A program made the translations under genes and the position numbers. Below the pieces are notes generated by a model. The model saw only the letters and a program-made list of their open reading frames with translations, was not told the origin of the DNA and made no database searches. 64,000 bases of DNA. It comes from Rhodocyclus gracilis (GTDB lineage Bacteria > Pseudomonadota > Gammaproteobacteria > Burkholderiales > Rhodocyclaceae). Shown here piece by piece: positions 34,957 to 44,807 of the stretch. Position 1 is the first letter of the stretch, and the number at the start of each line of letters is the position of its first letter. The stretch spans positions 310,001-374,000 of the forward strand of contig NZ_WIXJ01000001.1 of assembly GCF_009617575.1 (NCBI RefSeq), given 5' to 3'.

Positions 34957-36408
34957 TCAGCCGCAACGTCGCAATTCGCCCAACACGGCGGCGACCGTCA
35001 AAAACGATCCGAAGGCGACGATTCTATCATCTTCACCCGCCAGCTTGAGCGCACGCGCACACGCGTCGCCGGGCGTGGCGAAACACTCGACTTCGCCACC
35101 CAACTCGCCGGCAGTGATCGCCGACGCCAGGGACTGCGCTGTCGCCGCCCGCGGTCCGCTGAGGTCAGCCACGAGCCAGACGTCGACACGCCCGCGCAGC
35201 GCGGCGAGGGTGCCCGCGATGTCCTTGTCGGCGAGCATGCCGACGACAGCGAAAGTGCGCCGGAAAAACGCCATGCCCGACAGACTCTCGGCCAGCGCCG
35301 ACGCTGCTTGCGGGTTGTGCGCCACATCAAGAATCCAGACAGGACGGCCCGGCAAGACCTGAAAGCGGCCCGGCAGCTCGATCTCGATCAGGCCGCGACG
35401 TACCGCCTGCATCGACACCGGCAGGCGGGGCCGCAGCAACTCGACGGCCGTCATGGCTGCCGCCGCATTGTCGAGCTGACGTGCGCCACGCAAAGCCGGT
35501 GGCGCCAGCCCACCGCGCCGCAGCAAGGGCAGCGTGCTTTCGGAAGCAATCTCCTCCGCACCGCGCGTTGGCGCATCGGCTGCCGCAGCCACAGCGTCTT
35601 CGGCGCCCACGGACGACACGCGAGGGCGCAGCCAGTACGTCCATTGCATACGCTCGTCCGTCTGCGCGAAATGTCCAAAATCGCGGCCGAGCACGTACAG
35701 CGGAGTACCGATTTCGCGCGCGTGCCCGGAGAGCGACTGCGGCGGCTCGACATCGGCACAAATGGCCGGTGTCGCGGAGCGGAAGATGCCCGCCTTCTCG
35801 CGGCCGATGCTCTCCCGCGTCGGCCCCAGCCAGTCGGTGTGGTCCAACGCAATCCCCGTGATGATCGCGCAGTCGGCCGAATAGGCATTGACCGCGTCGA
35901 GACGACCGCCCAGGCCGACCTCCAGGATGATCACATCCACCGCCGCCACGACAAACGCCTCCCACGCGGCAAGGGTGCCGAATTCGAAGTAGGTCAGAGC
36001 GATATCGCCCGCCTGCCGCCGCGCCAGCTCGACTCGGGCAAAGGCGGCGCAGAGCGCGGCATCGTCGATGGACGCGCGGTCGAGGCGAACGCGTTCGTTA
36101 TAGACCAGCAAATGCGGCGAGGTGTAGCAGCCGACGCGATAGCCGGCAGCGCTGTATATGGCCTCCAGATAGGCGCAGGTCGATCCCTTGCCGTTGGTGC
36201 CGCCCACCGTGATCAGCGGACAAAAGGGCGTCTGAGCGAGCGCATCGCGCACACGCTCGACACGCGCAAGCCCCAGCTCAATGCCGGCCTGCCCCTTCGG
36301 GTGCAGGCTTTCCAGATGCGCCAGCCAGCCGTCCAGCGTCGTTGGCAGTGCTCCTGCCGAGGACGACGCCTGCGCCATCGGCCAGGGCGCGCTCGTTCTC
36401 CCGGTCAC
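34957..36408 (-). CDS. folC: dihydrofolate/folylpolyglutamate synthase
   Basis: A 483-residue Mur-ligase-fold enzyme joining dihydropteroate and glutamate, then adding glutamates to folate. Visible are the P-loop [39 protein letters not shown] and ALDHTDWLG. The C-terminal domain has [13 protein letters not shown]. An insert of about 30 Ala/Glu-rich residues (near 262-293, [19 protein letters not shown]) lies just before the usual [15 protein letters not shown]. The start is GTG at 36408, overlapping the accD stop; an ATG at 36378 is the alternative. Confidence 0.95.
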   Translation of the reverse strand: MTGRTSAPWPMAQASSSAGALPTTLDGWLAHLESLHPKGQAGIELGLARVERVRDALAQTPFCPLITVGGTNGKGSTCAYLEAIYSAAGYRVGCYTSPHLLVYNERVRLDRASIDDAALCAAFARVELARRQAGDIALTYFEFGTLAAWEAFVVAAVDVIILEVGLGGRLDAVNAYSADCAIITGIALDHTDWLGPTRESIGREKAGIFRSATPAICADVEPPQSLSGHAREIGTPLYVLGRDFGHFAQTDERMQWTYWLRPRVSSVGAEDAVAAAADAPTRGAEEIASESTLPLLRRGGLAPPALRGARQLDNAAAAMTAVELLRPRLPVSMQAVRRGLIEIELPGRFQVLPGRPVWILDVAHNPQAASALAESLSGMAFFRRTFAVVGMLADKDIAGTLAALRGRVDVWLVADLSGPRAATAQSLASAITAGELGGEVECFATPGDACARALKLAGEDDRIVAFGSFLTVAAVLGELRRCG

Positions 36409-37277
36409 GCCGCCGCCGGCGCTTTCTGCAGCAAGGCCAGCAGGTCAGCCAGCCGGTCCTTCAGTTCGCGACGGTCGACGATCATGTCGATGGCGCCCTT
36501 CTCGATCAGGAACTCGGAGCGCTGGAAACCTTCAGGGAGCTTCTGGCGCACCGTCTGCTCGATCACACGCGGCCCGGCAAAGCCGATCAGGGCGCCCGGT
36601 TCGGCAATGACGATGTCGCCGACGAACGCGAAAGACGCTGAAACGCCCCCCATCGTCGGGTCGGTCAGAATCGAAATGAACGGCTGCTTCACCTGCGCAA
36701 GACGCGTCAGCGCCGCCGTCGTCTTGGCCATCTGCATCAGCGAAAAGAGACTCTCCTGCATCCGCGCGCCGCCCGAGGCCGTCACGCAGATGAAGGGGAT
36801 GCGGTGCTCGACGGCGGCCTGCACGCCGCGCACGAAGCGCTCACCCAGCACCGAGCCCATCGAACCACCCATGAAGCCGAACTCGAAGGCCGCGACGACC
36901 GCCGGCTGCGAGCGAATGGCGCCCTGCATGACCACCAGCGAATCGGTTTCGCCGGAAGACTCGGTCGCATCGCGCAGCCGCTCGGGATAGCGGCGGCTGT
37001 CCTTGAAGCGCAGCGGATCAACCGGCAGCACCTCGGCGCCGATCTCGAAACGGCCAGCGGCGTCGAGCAACAAGTCGATGCGCTCGCGGGCGCCCAAGCG
37101 GTTGTGGTGCGCGCACTTCGGGCAGACGTTGAACGTCGTCGCCAGATCGGTCGCGTAGAGCACGGCCTCGCAGGCCGGGCACTTGCTCCACAAGCCTTCG
37201 GGCAGCGCGGAGCGGCGGGCCGCGCCGGGTTCGGCGCGCTTGATTTTCGGCGGTAGCAGCTTGTTCAACCAGTTCAT
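36405..37277 (-). CDS. accD: acetyl-CoA carboxylase carboxyltransferase subunit beta
   Basis: A 290-residue subunit of acetyl-CoA carboxylase, for the first step of fatty-acid synthesis. A zinc ribbon lies near residues 34-56 (CPACE and CPKCAHH). The crotonase-like carboxyltransferase core includes [18 protein letters not shown] and [11 protein letters not shown]-type sequence (here [18 protein letters not shown]). It lies between trpA and folC, as in many Proteobacteria. Its ATG overlaps the trpA stop (ATGA). Confidence 0.97.
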   Translation of the reverse strand: MNWLNKLLPPKIKRAEPGAARRSALPEGLWSKCPACEAVLYATDLATTFNVCPKCAHHNRLGARERIDLLLDAAGRFEIGAEVLPVDPLRFKDSRRYPERLRDATESSGETDSLVVMQGAIRSQPAVVAAFEFGFMGGSMGSVLGERFVRGVQAAVEHRIPFICVTASGGARMQESLFSLMQMAKTTAALTRLAQVKQPFISILTDPTMGGVSASFAFVGDIVIAEPGALIGFAGPRVIEQTVRQKLPEGFQRSEFLIEKGAIDMIVDRRELKDRLADLLALLQKAPAAA

Positions 37278-38086
37278 GTTTTTCCTCCCGCGGCATCGAT
37301 ACCGCGACGCAGTTCAGTGACCAGCGCATGCACGCGCGTGCACACGTTCTCAGGTTCAGATTTTTCAATTTCCTCGATGATACGACTGCCGACAACGACT
37401 GCATCGGCAACTTCTGCAATGGCACGCGCCGTGTTGGCGTCGCGAATACCGAATCCCACCCCGACCGGCACGCCCGTACTCGCGCGGATATGCGGAATGC
37501 GGGCGGCGACGGCGCCGATATCCAGCGCGCCGGAGCCGGTCACGCCCTTCAGCGAAACATAATAGACATAGCCCTGCGCATGCTCGCCAACGCTGGCAAT
37601 GCGCGCCTCGCTCGACGTCGGCGCCAGCAGGAAGATCGGATCGAGCCCGTGCCGCGTCAGCGCATCAACGAAGCCCGCACATTCCTCAGGCGGGTAATCG
37701 ACGATCAGCACACCATCGACGCCGGCATGCTGCGCCAGTGCTGCGAACGCTTCGACGCCCATCGCTTCGATCGGATTGGCGTAGCCCATCAGCACCACCG
37801 GCGTCACGGCGTCAGTGGCGCGGAACGTCTCCACCATGCCCAGCACCTGCCACAAGCTGACGCCCTTCGCCAGCGCACGCTCGGAAGCACGCTGGATGGT
37901 CGGCCCATCGGCCATCGGATCGGAAAACGGTACGCCCAGTTCAATGATGTCGGCACCGGCCTCGACCAGCGTAGCCATGAGCGCCGGCGTCAGCGCCGGA
38001 TCGGGATCACCGGCAGTGATGAAGGGAATCAGTGCCTTGCGGCCTGCGGTTTGCAAACGGGCGAAGGTAGCTTGAATTTTCGACAT
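37274..38086 (-). CDS. trpA: tryptophan synthase alpha subunit
   Basis: A 270-residue TIM-barrel subunit that cleaves indole-3-glycerol phosphate. The catalytic Glu is in [18 protein letters not shown], which also holds the second catalytic Asp. The flexible loop with [10 protein letters not shown] and the phosphate-binding GVGFGI are present. It works as an alpha2beta2 complex with TrpB, encoded 17 bases upstream. The final residues ([15 protein letters not shown]) overlap the accD start. Confidence 0.97.
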   Translation of the reverse strand: MSKIQATFARLQTAGRKALIPFITAGDPDPALTPALMATLVEAGADIIELGVPFSDPMADGPTIQRASERALAKGVSLWQVLGMVETFRATDAVTPVVLMGYANPIEAMGVEAFAALAQHAGVDGVLIVDYPPEECAGFVDALTRHGLDPIFLLAPTSSEARIASVGEHAQGYVYYVSLKGVTGSGALDIGAVAARIPHIRASTGVPVGVGFGIRDANTARAIAEVADAVVVGSRIIEEIEKSEPENVCTRVHALVTELRRGIDAAGGKT

Positions 38087-38103
38087 AGTGGTCTCCCGCG
38101 CGC

Positions 38104-39309
38104 TCAGAACTGCAAGCCGGATTTTTCGGCGACGGTATGCATATCCTTGTCGCCGCGACCGGACAGGTTAACCAGCAGAATCTTCTCGCGTGAAAGCGTC
38201 GGCGCCAGTTTCAGGGCGTAAGCGAGAGCGTGGCTCGACTCCAGCGCCGGAATGATCCCTTCCAGACGGCACAAATCATGGAACGCCGCCAGCGCCTCGC
38301 TATCGGTGATCGTCACGTACTCGGCACGACCGGAGTCCTTCAGCCAGGCGTGTTCCGGCCCGACACCGGGGTAGTCGAGGCCGGCAGAAATCGAATGCGT
38401 CTCGATGATTTGACCATTGTCATCCTGCAGCAGATAGGTGCGGTTGCCGTGCAGCACGCCGGGACGACCGGCGGTGAGCGAGGCCGCGTGCCGCCCGGTA
38501 TCGATACCGTCACCCGCCGCCTCGACGCCGATCAAGCGCACATTCTCGTGCGGGATGTAAGGATGGAATATGCCGATGGCGTTGGAACCGCCGCCGACGC
38601 AGGCGATCACGGCATCGGGCTGGCGACCGCAGTGTTCCGGCATCTGCTCCAGGCACTCGCGGCCAATGACCGTCTGGAAATCGCGCACCATCATCGGATA
38701 GGGATGCGGCCCCGCCACCGTACCGATGATGTAGAAGGTGTCGGAGATATTGGTCACCCAGTCGCGCATCGCTTCGTTGAGCGCGTCCTTGAGCGTCTTC
38801 GAGCCACTTTCGACTGGGCGTACTTCGGCGCCGAGCAGCTTCATGCGATAAACGTTGGCGGCCTGCCGGCGCACGTCCTCGGCGCCCATGTACACGACGC
38901 ACTGCATGCCATAGCGGGCGGCGACCGTCGCCGTGGCGACACCGTGCTGACCGGCGCCGGTTTCGGCGATGACACGCGGCTTGCCCATGCGGCGGGCGAG
39001 CATCGCCTGACCGATACAGTTGTTAACCTTGTGCGCGCCGGTGTGATTGAGGTCTTCGCGCTTAAGATAAATCTGCGCGCCGCCCAGACGCTCGGAAAGC
39101 CGGCGGGCGTGATAGATCGGGCTCGGGCGTCCGACGTAATGCTTGAGTTCGTATTCGTATTCCGCGACGAAAGCGGGGTCGCGACGCGCGGCGGCGTAGG
39201 CTTCGTTCAACTCGTCGAGCGCGGCCACCAGCGTTTCGGCGACAAAGGTACCGCCATATGGGCCAAAGTGGCCGCGGGCGTCGGGCAGATCATAGGTAGG
39301 CTGGGTCAT
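38104..39309 (-). CDS. trpB: tryptophan synthase beta subunit
   Basis: A 401-residue PLP enzyme condensing indole with serine. The PLP lysine is in HTGAHKVNN (near 93), the phosphate loop is GGGSNAIG, and [19 protein letters not shown] is typical of TrpB1. The ATG at 39309 follows AGGAGAG by five to six bases and begins [20 protein letters not shown], the normal family start. The longer frame upstream belongs to the intergenic stretch with the short frame at 39389-39454. Confidence 0.97.
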   Translation of the reverse strand: MTQPTYDLPDARGHFGPYGGTFVAETLVAALDELNEAYAAARRDPAFVAEYEYELKHYVGRPSPIYHARRLSERLGGAQIYLKREDLNHTGAHKVNNCIGQAMLARRMGKPRVIAETGAGQHGVATATVAARYGMQCVVYMGAEDVRRQAANVYRMKLLGAEVRPVESGSKTLKDALNEAMRDWVTNISDTFYIIGTVAGPHPYPMMVRDFQTVIGRECLEQMPEHCGRQPDAVIACVGGGSNAIGIFHPYIPHENVRLIGVEAAGDGIDTGRHAASLTAGRPGVLHGNRTYLLQDDNGQIIETHSISAGLDYPGVGPEHAWLKDSGRAEYVTITDSEALAAFHDLCRLEGIIPALESSHALAYALKLAPTLSREKILLVNLSGRGDKDMHTVAEKSGLQF

Positions 39310-39352
39310 GCGTACTCTCCTGGGGTTCGTGGCATTGGCTGCGAAGTGACCG

Positions 39353-39375
39353 GGCGTGCGCATCAAGCGCGCGCC
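39353..39375 (-). promoter_or_regulatory. hairpin upstream of trpB
   Basis: Nine-base arms (39353-39361 with 39367-39375) pair with a single mismatch around a five-base loop. It lies 44 bases before the trpB ATG and 14 bases past the stop of the short frame at 39389-39454. No T-run follows, so it is not a plain terminator. Confidence 0.4.
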
Positions 39376-39388
39376 ATCAGGCACTCCC

Positions 39389-39454
39389 TCAGGTGTGCTT
39401 CGCCACAAAATACCGCCAGGACCTACGGGTCCGGCCACCGGCAAATCTGCGCAT
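39389..39454 (-). CDS. possible short leader reading frame between trpF and trpB
   Basis: A 21-codon frame starts at ATG 39454, with CAGGAGT four bases before it, and ends at TGA 39389. The peptide is basic ([21 protein letters not shown]) and holds one Trp. The ribosome site is the best in this interval and precedes trpB by 146 bases. It could be a leader that senses translation, or chance. One Trp codon is less than classic trp leaders have. Confidence 0.3.
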   Translation of the reverse strand: MRRFAGGRTRRSWRYFVAKHT

Positions 39455-39500
39455 AAAACTCCTGTTAGTGCTCACCGGCTCGCGCGTCCGGCCAGCTTGA

Positions 39501-40118
39501 TCACGCGGCGCCGCGAACGGCCGCAATGAAGGCACGTACCTTCGCCGCGTCCTTGATTCCCTTGGCCGACTCGACGCCGGAAGAGACATCCACCGCCGCC
39601 GGACGTACGCGTCGAACCGCCTCGCCGACATTGCCGGCATCCAGCCCGCCGGAAAGAATCAGCGGCCGGGAAAACCCTGCGGGAATCAGCGACCAGTCAA
39701 AGACGGCGCCGCCACCGCCGTAGCCCTCGACGAAGGCATCGAGCAAAATGCCCTGAGCCGAGGGAAACGCGGCGGCGTATTGTAGCAAATCCATTCCCGG
39801 CCTCACGCGCGCCGCCTTGATGAAGGGACGGTCGAACTGGCGGCACCAGGCGTCATCCTCGTCGCCATGAAACTGCAGGAGATGGATCGGCACCTGCGCC
39901 AGTATCTGCCGAACCGTCGCCGCCTCGGCATTGACGAACAAGCCGACAGCGCTGACGAAAGGCGGCAAACGCCGCGCCAGCAGAGCGGCCTGCTCGGCGC
40001 TGACGTAACGCGGACTCGGCGGGTAAAAAACAAAACCGATGGCATCCGCGCCAGCACTGACGGTGCTGTCGACATCCTCCTCGCGCGTCAGGCCGCAGAT
40101 CTTGATGCGTGTCGGCAT
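39501..40118 (-). CDS. trpF: phosphoribosylanthranilate isomerase
   Basis: A 205-residue TIM barrel that isomerises phosphoribosylanthranilate in tryptophan synthesis. The catalytic Cys is in IKICGLT, the catalytic Asp in ILLDAF, and the phosphate site in [12 protein letters not shown]. The ATG at 40118, with GAGG eight bases upstream, is preferred over a TTG two codons earlier that overlaps the truA stop. The gene follows truA by two bases. Confidence 0.95.
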   Translation of the reverse strand: MPTRIKICGLTREEDVDSTVSAGADAIGFVFYPPSPRYVSAEQAALLARRLPPFVSAVGLFVNAEAATVRQILAQVPIHLLQFHGDEDDAWCRQFDRPFIKAARVRPGMDLLQYAAAFPSAQGILLDAFVEGYGGGGAVFDWSLIPAGFSRPLILSGGLDAGNVGEAVRRVRPAAVDVSSGVESAKGIKDAAKVRAFIAAVRGAA

Positions 40119-40120
40119 AC

Positions 40121-40945
40121 TCAATCCTCGCGGGGCAAAGCAATGCGTTGTTCGTCGGCGGCAGGAGCGCCCGCCAAAAGGTCATCGGCGAGCGGCGGCA
40201 AGCCCCAGCGGGGATCGTAATCGACCCCGACAAGATACAAGCCCGCCGCCGAAAAGGTGGGCGCCGCCAGACGGCGGTCGCGAGCCGCGAGCAGTTCGTC
40301 GATCCACGCGGGCGCTTGGCGCCCCAAGCCAACGTAAACAAGGCTGCCCACCATGTTGCGCACCATGTGGTGCAAGAATGCCCCCGCAGCAAAATCGAAG
40401 ACGATGAAGTCGCCCTGCTGCGAAACATCTGCACGCCGCAACCGTTTGATGGGCGAGCGGGCCTGACACTCAGCCGCACGAAAGGCCGAGAAATCGTGCT
40501 CACCGAGCAAAGAGCAGGCAGCGGCCTGCATCGCCGACAGATCGAGTGGCGCGTGATGCCAGCCGGCGCGTCCGTGCCATATCGCCGGGCGCTGCGGACG
40601 ATTCAGTAGCAGATAGCGGTAGTGCCGACCCTGCGCACAGAAACGCGCATGAAAGTCGTCCGCCACCGGGCGCGCCCACCGCACGACAACCGCCGGCGGC
40701 AAGAAGGTATTCGTGCCCCGCACCCACGCCGACACGGGACGCGCAACCGGCGCATCGAAGTGCACCACCTGCGCACTGGCGTGCACACCGGCGTCGGTCC
40801 GTCCGGCGCAGACGATATCGATGGGCTGCCCTGCCAAAGCGGCCAGCGCGGTCTGTACCGCATCCTGCACACTGCCGCCCGCCGGCTGCGTTTGCCAGCC
40901 GCAGAACCCGCCGCCGTCGTACTCGATGCCCAAGGCAATACGCAT
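40121..40945 (-). CDS. truA: tRNA pseudouridine(38-40) synthase
   Basis: A 274-residue enzyme making pseudouridine at positions 38-40 of the tRNA anticodon arm. The catalytic Asp is in [19 protein letters not shown], and [15 protein letters not shown] is the conserved C-terminal motif. The N-terminus [18 protein letters not shown] is characteristic of the family. It lies three bases after the membrane-protein gene at 40949. Confidence 0.96.
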   Translation of the reverse strand: MRIALGIEYDGGGFCGWQTQPAGGSVQDAVQTALAALAGQPIDIVCAGRTDAGVHASAQVVHFDAPVARPVSAWVRGTNTFLPPAVVVRWARPVADDFHARFCAQGRHYRYLLLNRPQRPAIWHGRAGWHHAPLDLSAMQAAACSLLGEHDFSAFRAAECQARSPIKRLRRADVSQQGDFIVFDFAAGAFLHHMVRNMVGSLVYVGLGRQAPAWIDELLAARDRRLAAPTFSAAGLYLVGVDYDPRWGLPPLADDLLAGAPAADEQRIALPRED

Positions 40946-40948
40946 CGC

Positions 40949-41587
40949 TTACCCCCCCAGCAAAGCGACGAGGCCGATCAAGCCCAGCGCGAGCGCCAAC
41001 CGGTCACGCCCGCGCAAAGGCGAATCGTCAAGCTCGATGCTCTCGGCAAGAGGCGTCGCCGGCGCAGCGAGAAGGCTGCGCCAATCGCGCGGACGCGGCA
41101 GCGCCTCGGCGTAGCGCAGCGCCAGCATCAGCCGAATGACACCGCGATCCGCATCGATCCCCGTCCAGCGCAAGGGCTGCAACAAACGCCGTGCGCCGCT
41201 CAGCAAGGTGCCCAAGGGCATTTTCTCCAGAAACGCCGCGACGACGACCAGTACGAGCAGCAAACGTCCTAACTGCAAGGCCGCCTCGTCGAGGCCTTCG
41301 CGCGTCGGCGCCCCCCAGCCAGCCCAGAGAGGATCGCCGGCCACGCCCCAGGCGAAGACCGCGAAGAGCGACAACAACAACCAGCGCGTACGCCGGATCA
41401 GGCGTCCGGCACGCTGGCGAATCGCGCTGCCCGCAAAAACGCTCAAGGCCAATGCGAGTAGCAAAGGCACGCCGGAAAGGCGCTGTATCGCCAGCAAAGC
41501 GAGCAGCCAGCCAGCCAGGCGAACGGCGGGATGAAAAGTCGGGAACACGAGCGTATTGGCAAAAACGCGGTAATCAGAGGGGCGCAA
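40949..41587 (-). CDS. integral membrane protein, CbiQ/ECF-T-like (tentative)
   Basis: About 212 residues with four to five hydrophobic segments: AGWLLALLAIQRLSGVPLLLALALSVF, LLLSLFAVFAWGV, LGRLLLVLVVVAAFLEKMPLG, and a last one at the C-terminus. The helix arrangement, plus ARRLLQPLRWTGIDADRGVIRLMLALRY, recalls the coupling (T) component of ECF transporters, but no A or S component lies nearby, so function is unsure. The first possible start is TTG at 41587, within the T-run of the fimV terminator and lacking a ribosome site; GTG at 41548 is the alternative. Confidence 0.65.
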   Translation of the reverse strand: MRPSDYRVFANTLVFPTFHPAVRLAGWLLALLAIQRLSGVPLLLALALSVFAGSAIRQRAGRLIRRTRWLLLSLFAVFAWGVAGDPLWAGWGAPTREGLDEAALQLGRLLLVLVVVAAFLEKMPLGTLLSGARRLLQPLRWTGIDADRGVIRLMLALRYAEALPRPRDWRSLLAAPATPLAESIELDDSPLRGRDRLALALGLIGLVALLGG

Positions 41588-41628
41588 AAAAACGGCCGCT
41601 GCGACCTGAGTCGCAACGGCCTGCGCCT
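41585..41628 (-). terminator. rho-independent terminator after fimV
   Basis: On the minus strand a 12-base stem (GGCCGTTGCGAC with GTCGCAGCGGCC, one G-T pair) around a TCAG loop is followed by GTTTTTTT. It lies just beyond the fimV stop and is one of the clearest terminators in the window. Confidence 0.9.
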
Positions 41629-41637
41629 ACGCGAAGA

Positions 41638-44631
41638 TCAGCCCTCAAGACGGGCGAGGGTCATGCCGGCACGCTCACGCTGCTCGGTGTTGCCCTCGGC
41701 AAGGACTTCTTCGAGCAACTCGCGCGCGCCCTCCAGATCGCCCATCTCTTCATAGGCCTTGGCAAGATCGAGCTTGGTCTCCGCCTCTTCGTTGACTGGT
41801 TCCTCAACATCGGCCGGGGGTTCGGTCGCGGCCGGCGCAGCGGCCTCAGCCGGTGCGGCGGGCGACTCGAACTCCTGTCCGAAATCAAGCGGCTCCGCTA
41901 ATTCAGGCGTTGCAGGCGAAGCCGGCGAGCGACCGGCGAAGGGGTCAGGCAGGTCCGGCGGCACAGAATCAGCGGTATCAGCGGTCGCAGCCTCGTCATC
42001 GGCTGAATCAGCCGGTTCAACTGGCCCGGCTGGCTCGGCGAGATCGAGATTGATCGAGGAGAGATCAAAAGGCGGCGCCACCGGCGCCTCGTCGGGAATA
42101 CCGACATCGACGAGATCGGCGAGGTTGGCGTCGAACTCCAGCGCCCCCTCTTCGTCTGCCGGCAGTTCGTCGCTGGCCGCTTCTGCCACATTCTCCGACG
42201 ACTTCTCCGCCTCGACGTCTGGCGCGGGCGGAACCGCAGCGCCCGTCGCAGGCGAAGGCGTAGCGCCCAGATCGAAATCAATGTCGAGCATCGCCTTGGG
42301 CAAGGCGCTAGCCGGCGCCTCAGGCGGCTGCGGCAGGGAGTCGGTCGACGCTTCACTCAGGAGCAACTCTTCACTCGGCTCGTTCACCGCGCCGGCGTCA
42401 GCGAGGTCGGGGGTGAGATCGAAATCGAGCATGCCCGGCTCGCCCGGCGTTTCGTTTTCGGCAAACGCAGGAGCTTCTTCCGGCACGACTGCCGCGCCGT
42501 CTTCGATACGCGTATCGCCGGCTTCTTCCGCCGCCGACACCGGCTCGGCGACTGCCGCAGGTTCGCTGGCGACAGCGTCGGCGCCAGGCTCAGCCGCAGA
42601 GACGGCGGACTCAGCGGGCGAATCCACCTCGACCGCAGCACCCTCAACGGCGGCGAACGACTCGCCCGGCAACTCTTCGGGAACGGCGACCGTATCGGCG
42701 CGACCGGCTGCGGCCGAAGCCTCCGGCGCGGCGGAAGTAGGGCCAGCGGCATCCGCGAAATCGTCTTCCTTTGGCGCCGCATGCGCATCATTGGCGAGCG
42801 CCGCGTAGGCCGCCGTGGCGACTGGCGCGAAAGCTGCGGCGGGCGCAGCCGCCGGCGCATACGGCGACGACTGATCTGCCACCACTTCAGTGCTCGCAAT
42901 TACCGGCGACACTGGCGCCGGGGCCTCCTCCCGCTCAGGCTCTGGCGACGCCTCCTGCGGCTCGTTGGCCGAGAGCGTATCGCTGCCTTCGGAACCGTCT
43001 TCTTCCTCGACAGGCGTCACGGCGGGCTGGCGCCGACGGGCGAAGGCGAAGAAAAGCCCCAGCACGGCGGCAAGCCCCGCTCCGGCCAGCAGAATCGGGT
43101 TGGCCTGAAGTTTCTTGAGCAGCGACTCGTCGGCGTTCGTCGCGTCCGTCGCAGGCACAGCCGCTGGCGCGTCGGCAGCGGCGGATGTCGCGGGAGTCTC
43201 GGGTTTCGCTTCCGGTGCGGCCGCTTCTGGGGTCGCGGCGGGTTCCGCAGCCGTAGCAGGAGTCTCTTGTCTGGCGGGTGCTGCCGAATCGGCTGTTTCA
43301 GCGGTGGTCGCGTGAGGAGCTGACGCCTCGGGCACGGCCGCCTTACTGGCGTCTGCTTCGGCTTTCCGGGTTTCGCTCGCCGGTACCGGCGTTGACTCCT
43401 TGGCGGCGGCGAGCTTTTGCAAGTCGGCGAGTTTCTGGTTTTTCAGTTCAACGAGCTTCTGCAAATCGGAGACGTTCTTTTCCAGCAGGACGATGCGCTC
43501 GTTCGCCTCTTTCAGCGCCTTCTCGCGCGCGATGGCCTCTTCTTCGGCCTTCGCTCCGGCGCGTGCGGCGGCCGACTCGCTCTTCGAGACCTGGAGCCGG
43601 TCTTTGGTATCGCTGGCCGGTGCCGCCTTGTCTTCGACGCGCGTCGTCACGCGCCCCGTCGCGCCCTGCCGATCCTGATCGTCCTTGGCTGCGGACTTGG
43701 CAGCCAATTGCGCAAGTTTGCGCCGATAGGCTTCCCAATTGGCTGACTGGGCAACGACGATCTTCTTCGCCTCTTCGTCGGGCAGCGCGGCAGCTTCCTC
43801 GGCCGAGGGAATAGTGAGAATCCGCCCGGCCTGCATGCGATTCATGTTGGCGCCGTCGAATGCCTCAGGATTGGCGCGAAAGAGGCCAACCAGCATCTGC
43901 TCGAGCGAAACGTTCTGGGGACGCGTCTCGCTGGCGACGCGGTGCAAGGTTTCGCCACGCTTCACCTCGTGCGTTGCGCGCGGGGCTGCGGTTTTTGACA
44001 TCGTCGGATCGACACGCAGCGAGGGAGAGGCATCGGCCGCCGCCTCGCTCGTGCGCTCCGGCGTGCTTTCGCTGGATTTCTCCGCCGCCTTGGCAGACGC
44101 ATCGGTGGCAGACTCCGAGCGGATGACACGGCGAATCGGAGACGGCGCCGTTACCGCAGGCACCACTGGCGCCACGGCCGTCAGGGAGGCAGGCGCGTTC
44201 GCCTCAGGCGGATCGAGCAAGAAGCTGAATTCGCGCACCAGACGGCCGGCCGGCCAGTTCAACTCGAGCAGAAGATCGACGAAGGGTTCAGCCATCGGGC
44301 GCTCGCTGGAGAGCTTGACGACCGCCTGACCGTTCGCCCGCGTATCGATAGCAAAACGCAGGCCGAGCAACGCCGGGTTGTAGTCAACGCCGGCCTGGCG
44401 AAAGGCCTCTGGCGAGCCGAGGCTGGCTTTCATCCCCGCCAGTTCATCGGACGTTGCCGCCAGGTCGATCTCGGCGCGCAAAGGTTGCCCCAGAGCGGAA
44501 AGCACATTCACCCGCCCCAGACCAGCCGCCTCTGCCGCCAGCGGGAGCGAAAAACCAAGACATGCCGCGACTGCCAGCGCGCAGCCGCGCCGCCGAAACC
44601 GGGTCAATGCGGGTTGAGATGGTTTGGCCAC
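41638..44631 (-). CDS. fimV: FimV-type pilus/polar hub protein
   Basis: A 997-residue inner-membrane protein. A signal-like hydrophobic stretch (19-38) and the FimV N-terminal domain (GLGRVNVLSALGQPLRAEIDL) open the protein. A LysM peptidoglycan-binding domain lies near 217-277 (VKRGETLHRVA), a coiled coil near 357-410, and a membrane helix near 515-532 (AGAGLAAVLGLFFAFARRR). A very acidic Ala/Glu cytoplasmic region follows, then the C-terminal TPR-like FimV domain (KLDLAKAYEEMGDLEGARELLEEVLAEG). FimV organises type IV pili and cell poles. The GTG at 44631 with AAGGTGG is chosen over a TTG 12 codons upstream. It is read alone between asd and its own terminator. Confidence 0.93.
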   Translation of the reverse strand: MAKPSQPALTRFRRRGCALAVAACLGFSLPLAAEAAGLGRVNVLSALGQPLRAEIDLAATSDELAGMKASLGSPEAFRQAGVDYNPALLGLRFAIDTRANGQAVVKLSSERPMAEPFVDLLLELNWPAGRLVREFSFLLDPPEANAPASLTAVAPVVPAVTAPSPIRRVIRSESATDASAKAAEKSSESTPERTSEAAADASPSLRVDPTMSKTAAPRATHEVKRGETLHRVASETRPQNVSLEQMLVGLFRANPEAFDGANMNRMQAGRILTIPSAEEAAALPDEEAKKIVVAQSANWEAYRRKLAQLAAKSAAKDDQDRQGATGRVTTRVEDKAAPASDTKDRLQVSKSESAAARAGAKAEEEAIAREKALKEANERIVLLEKNVSDLQKLVELKNQKLADLQKLAAAKESTPVPASETRKAEADASKAAVPEASAPHATTAETADSAAPARQETPATAAEPAATPEAAAPEAKPETPATSAAADAPAAVPATDATNADESLLKKLQANPILLAGAGLAAVLGLFFAFARRRQPAVTPVEEEDGSEGSDTLSANEPQEASPEPEREEAPAPVSPVIASTEVVADQSSPYAPAAAPAAAFAPVATAAYAALANDAHAAPKEDDFADAAGPTSAAPEASAAAGRADTVAVPEELPGESFAAVEGAAVEVDSPAESAVSAAEPGADAVASEPAAVAEPVSAAEEAGDTRIEDGAAVVPEEAPAFAENETPGEPGMLDFDLTPDLADAGAVNEPSEELLLSEASTDSLPQPPEAPASALPKAMLDIDFDLGATPSPATGAAVPPAPDVEAEKSSENVAEAASDELPADEEGALEFDANLADLVDVGIPDEAPVAPPFDLSSINLDLAEPAGPVEPADSADDEAATADTADSVPPDLPDPFAGRSPASPATPELAEPLDFGQEFESPAAPAEAAAPAATEPPADVEEPVNEEAETKLDLAKAYEEMGDLEGARELLEEVLAEGNTEQRERAGMTLARLEG

Positions 44632-44730
44632 GGCACCACCTTGAGCGTCGATTTTTAGAATAATCAAAATAACATCATGCAGTTAGCGGCGCAAGCTAAA
44701 CTTGCTTGTGATCTGGGAAGCGTCTGCGGA

Positions 44731-44759
44731 AAAAAACCGGGGCTTTCCCCGGCTTTTTT
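44731..44759 (-). terminator. rho-independent terminator after asd
   Basis: CCGGGG (44737-44742) and CCCCGG (44747-44752) form a stem, flanked by A6 and T6 tracts, so on the minus strand the hairpin is followed by TTTTTT. It lies about 50 bases past the asd stop and could also act in the other direction. Confidence 0.9.
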
Positions 44760-44807
44760 CGGCGCGCCTACGCACATCCACCGCGCCACCCGAAGGCAGC
44801 GGCGGAG

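Noticed and set aside
44731-44759. fimV promoter region structure
   Set aside because: The hairpin with A and T tracts lies upstream of fimV but fits best as the asd terminator by its place behind the asd stop and T-run on the minus strand.
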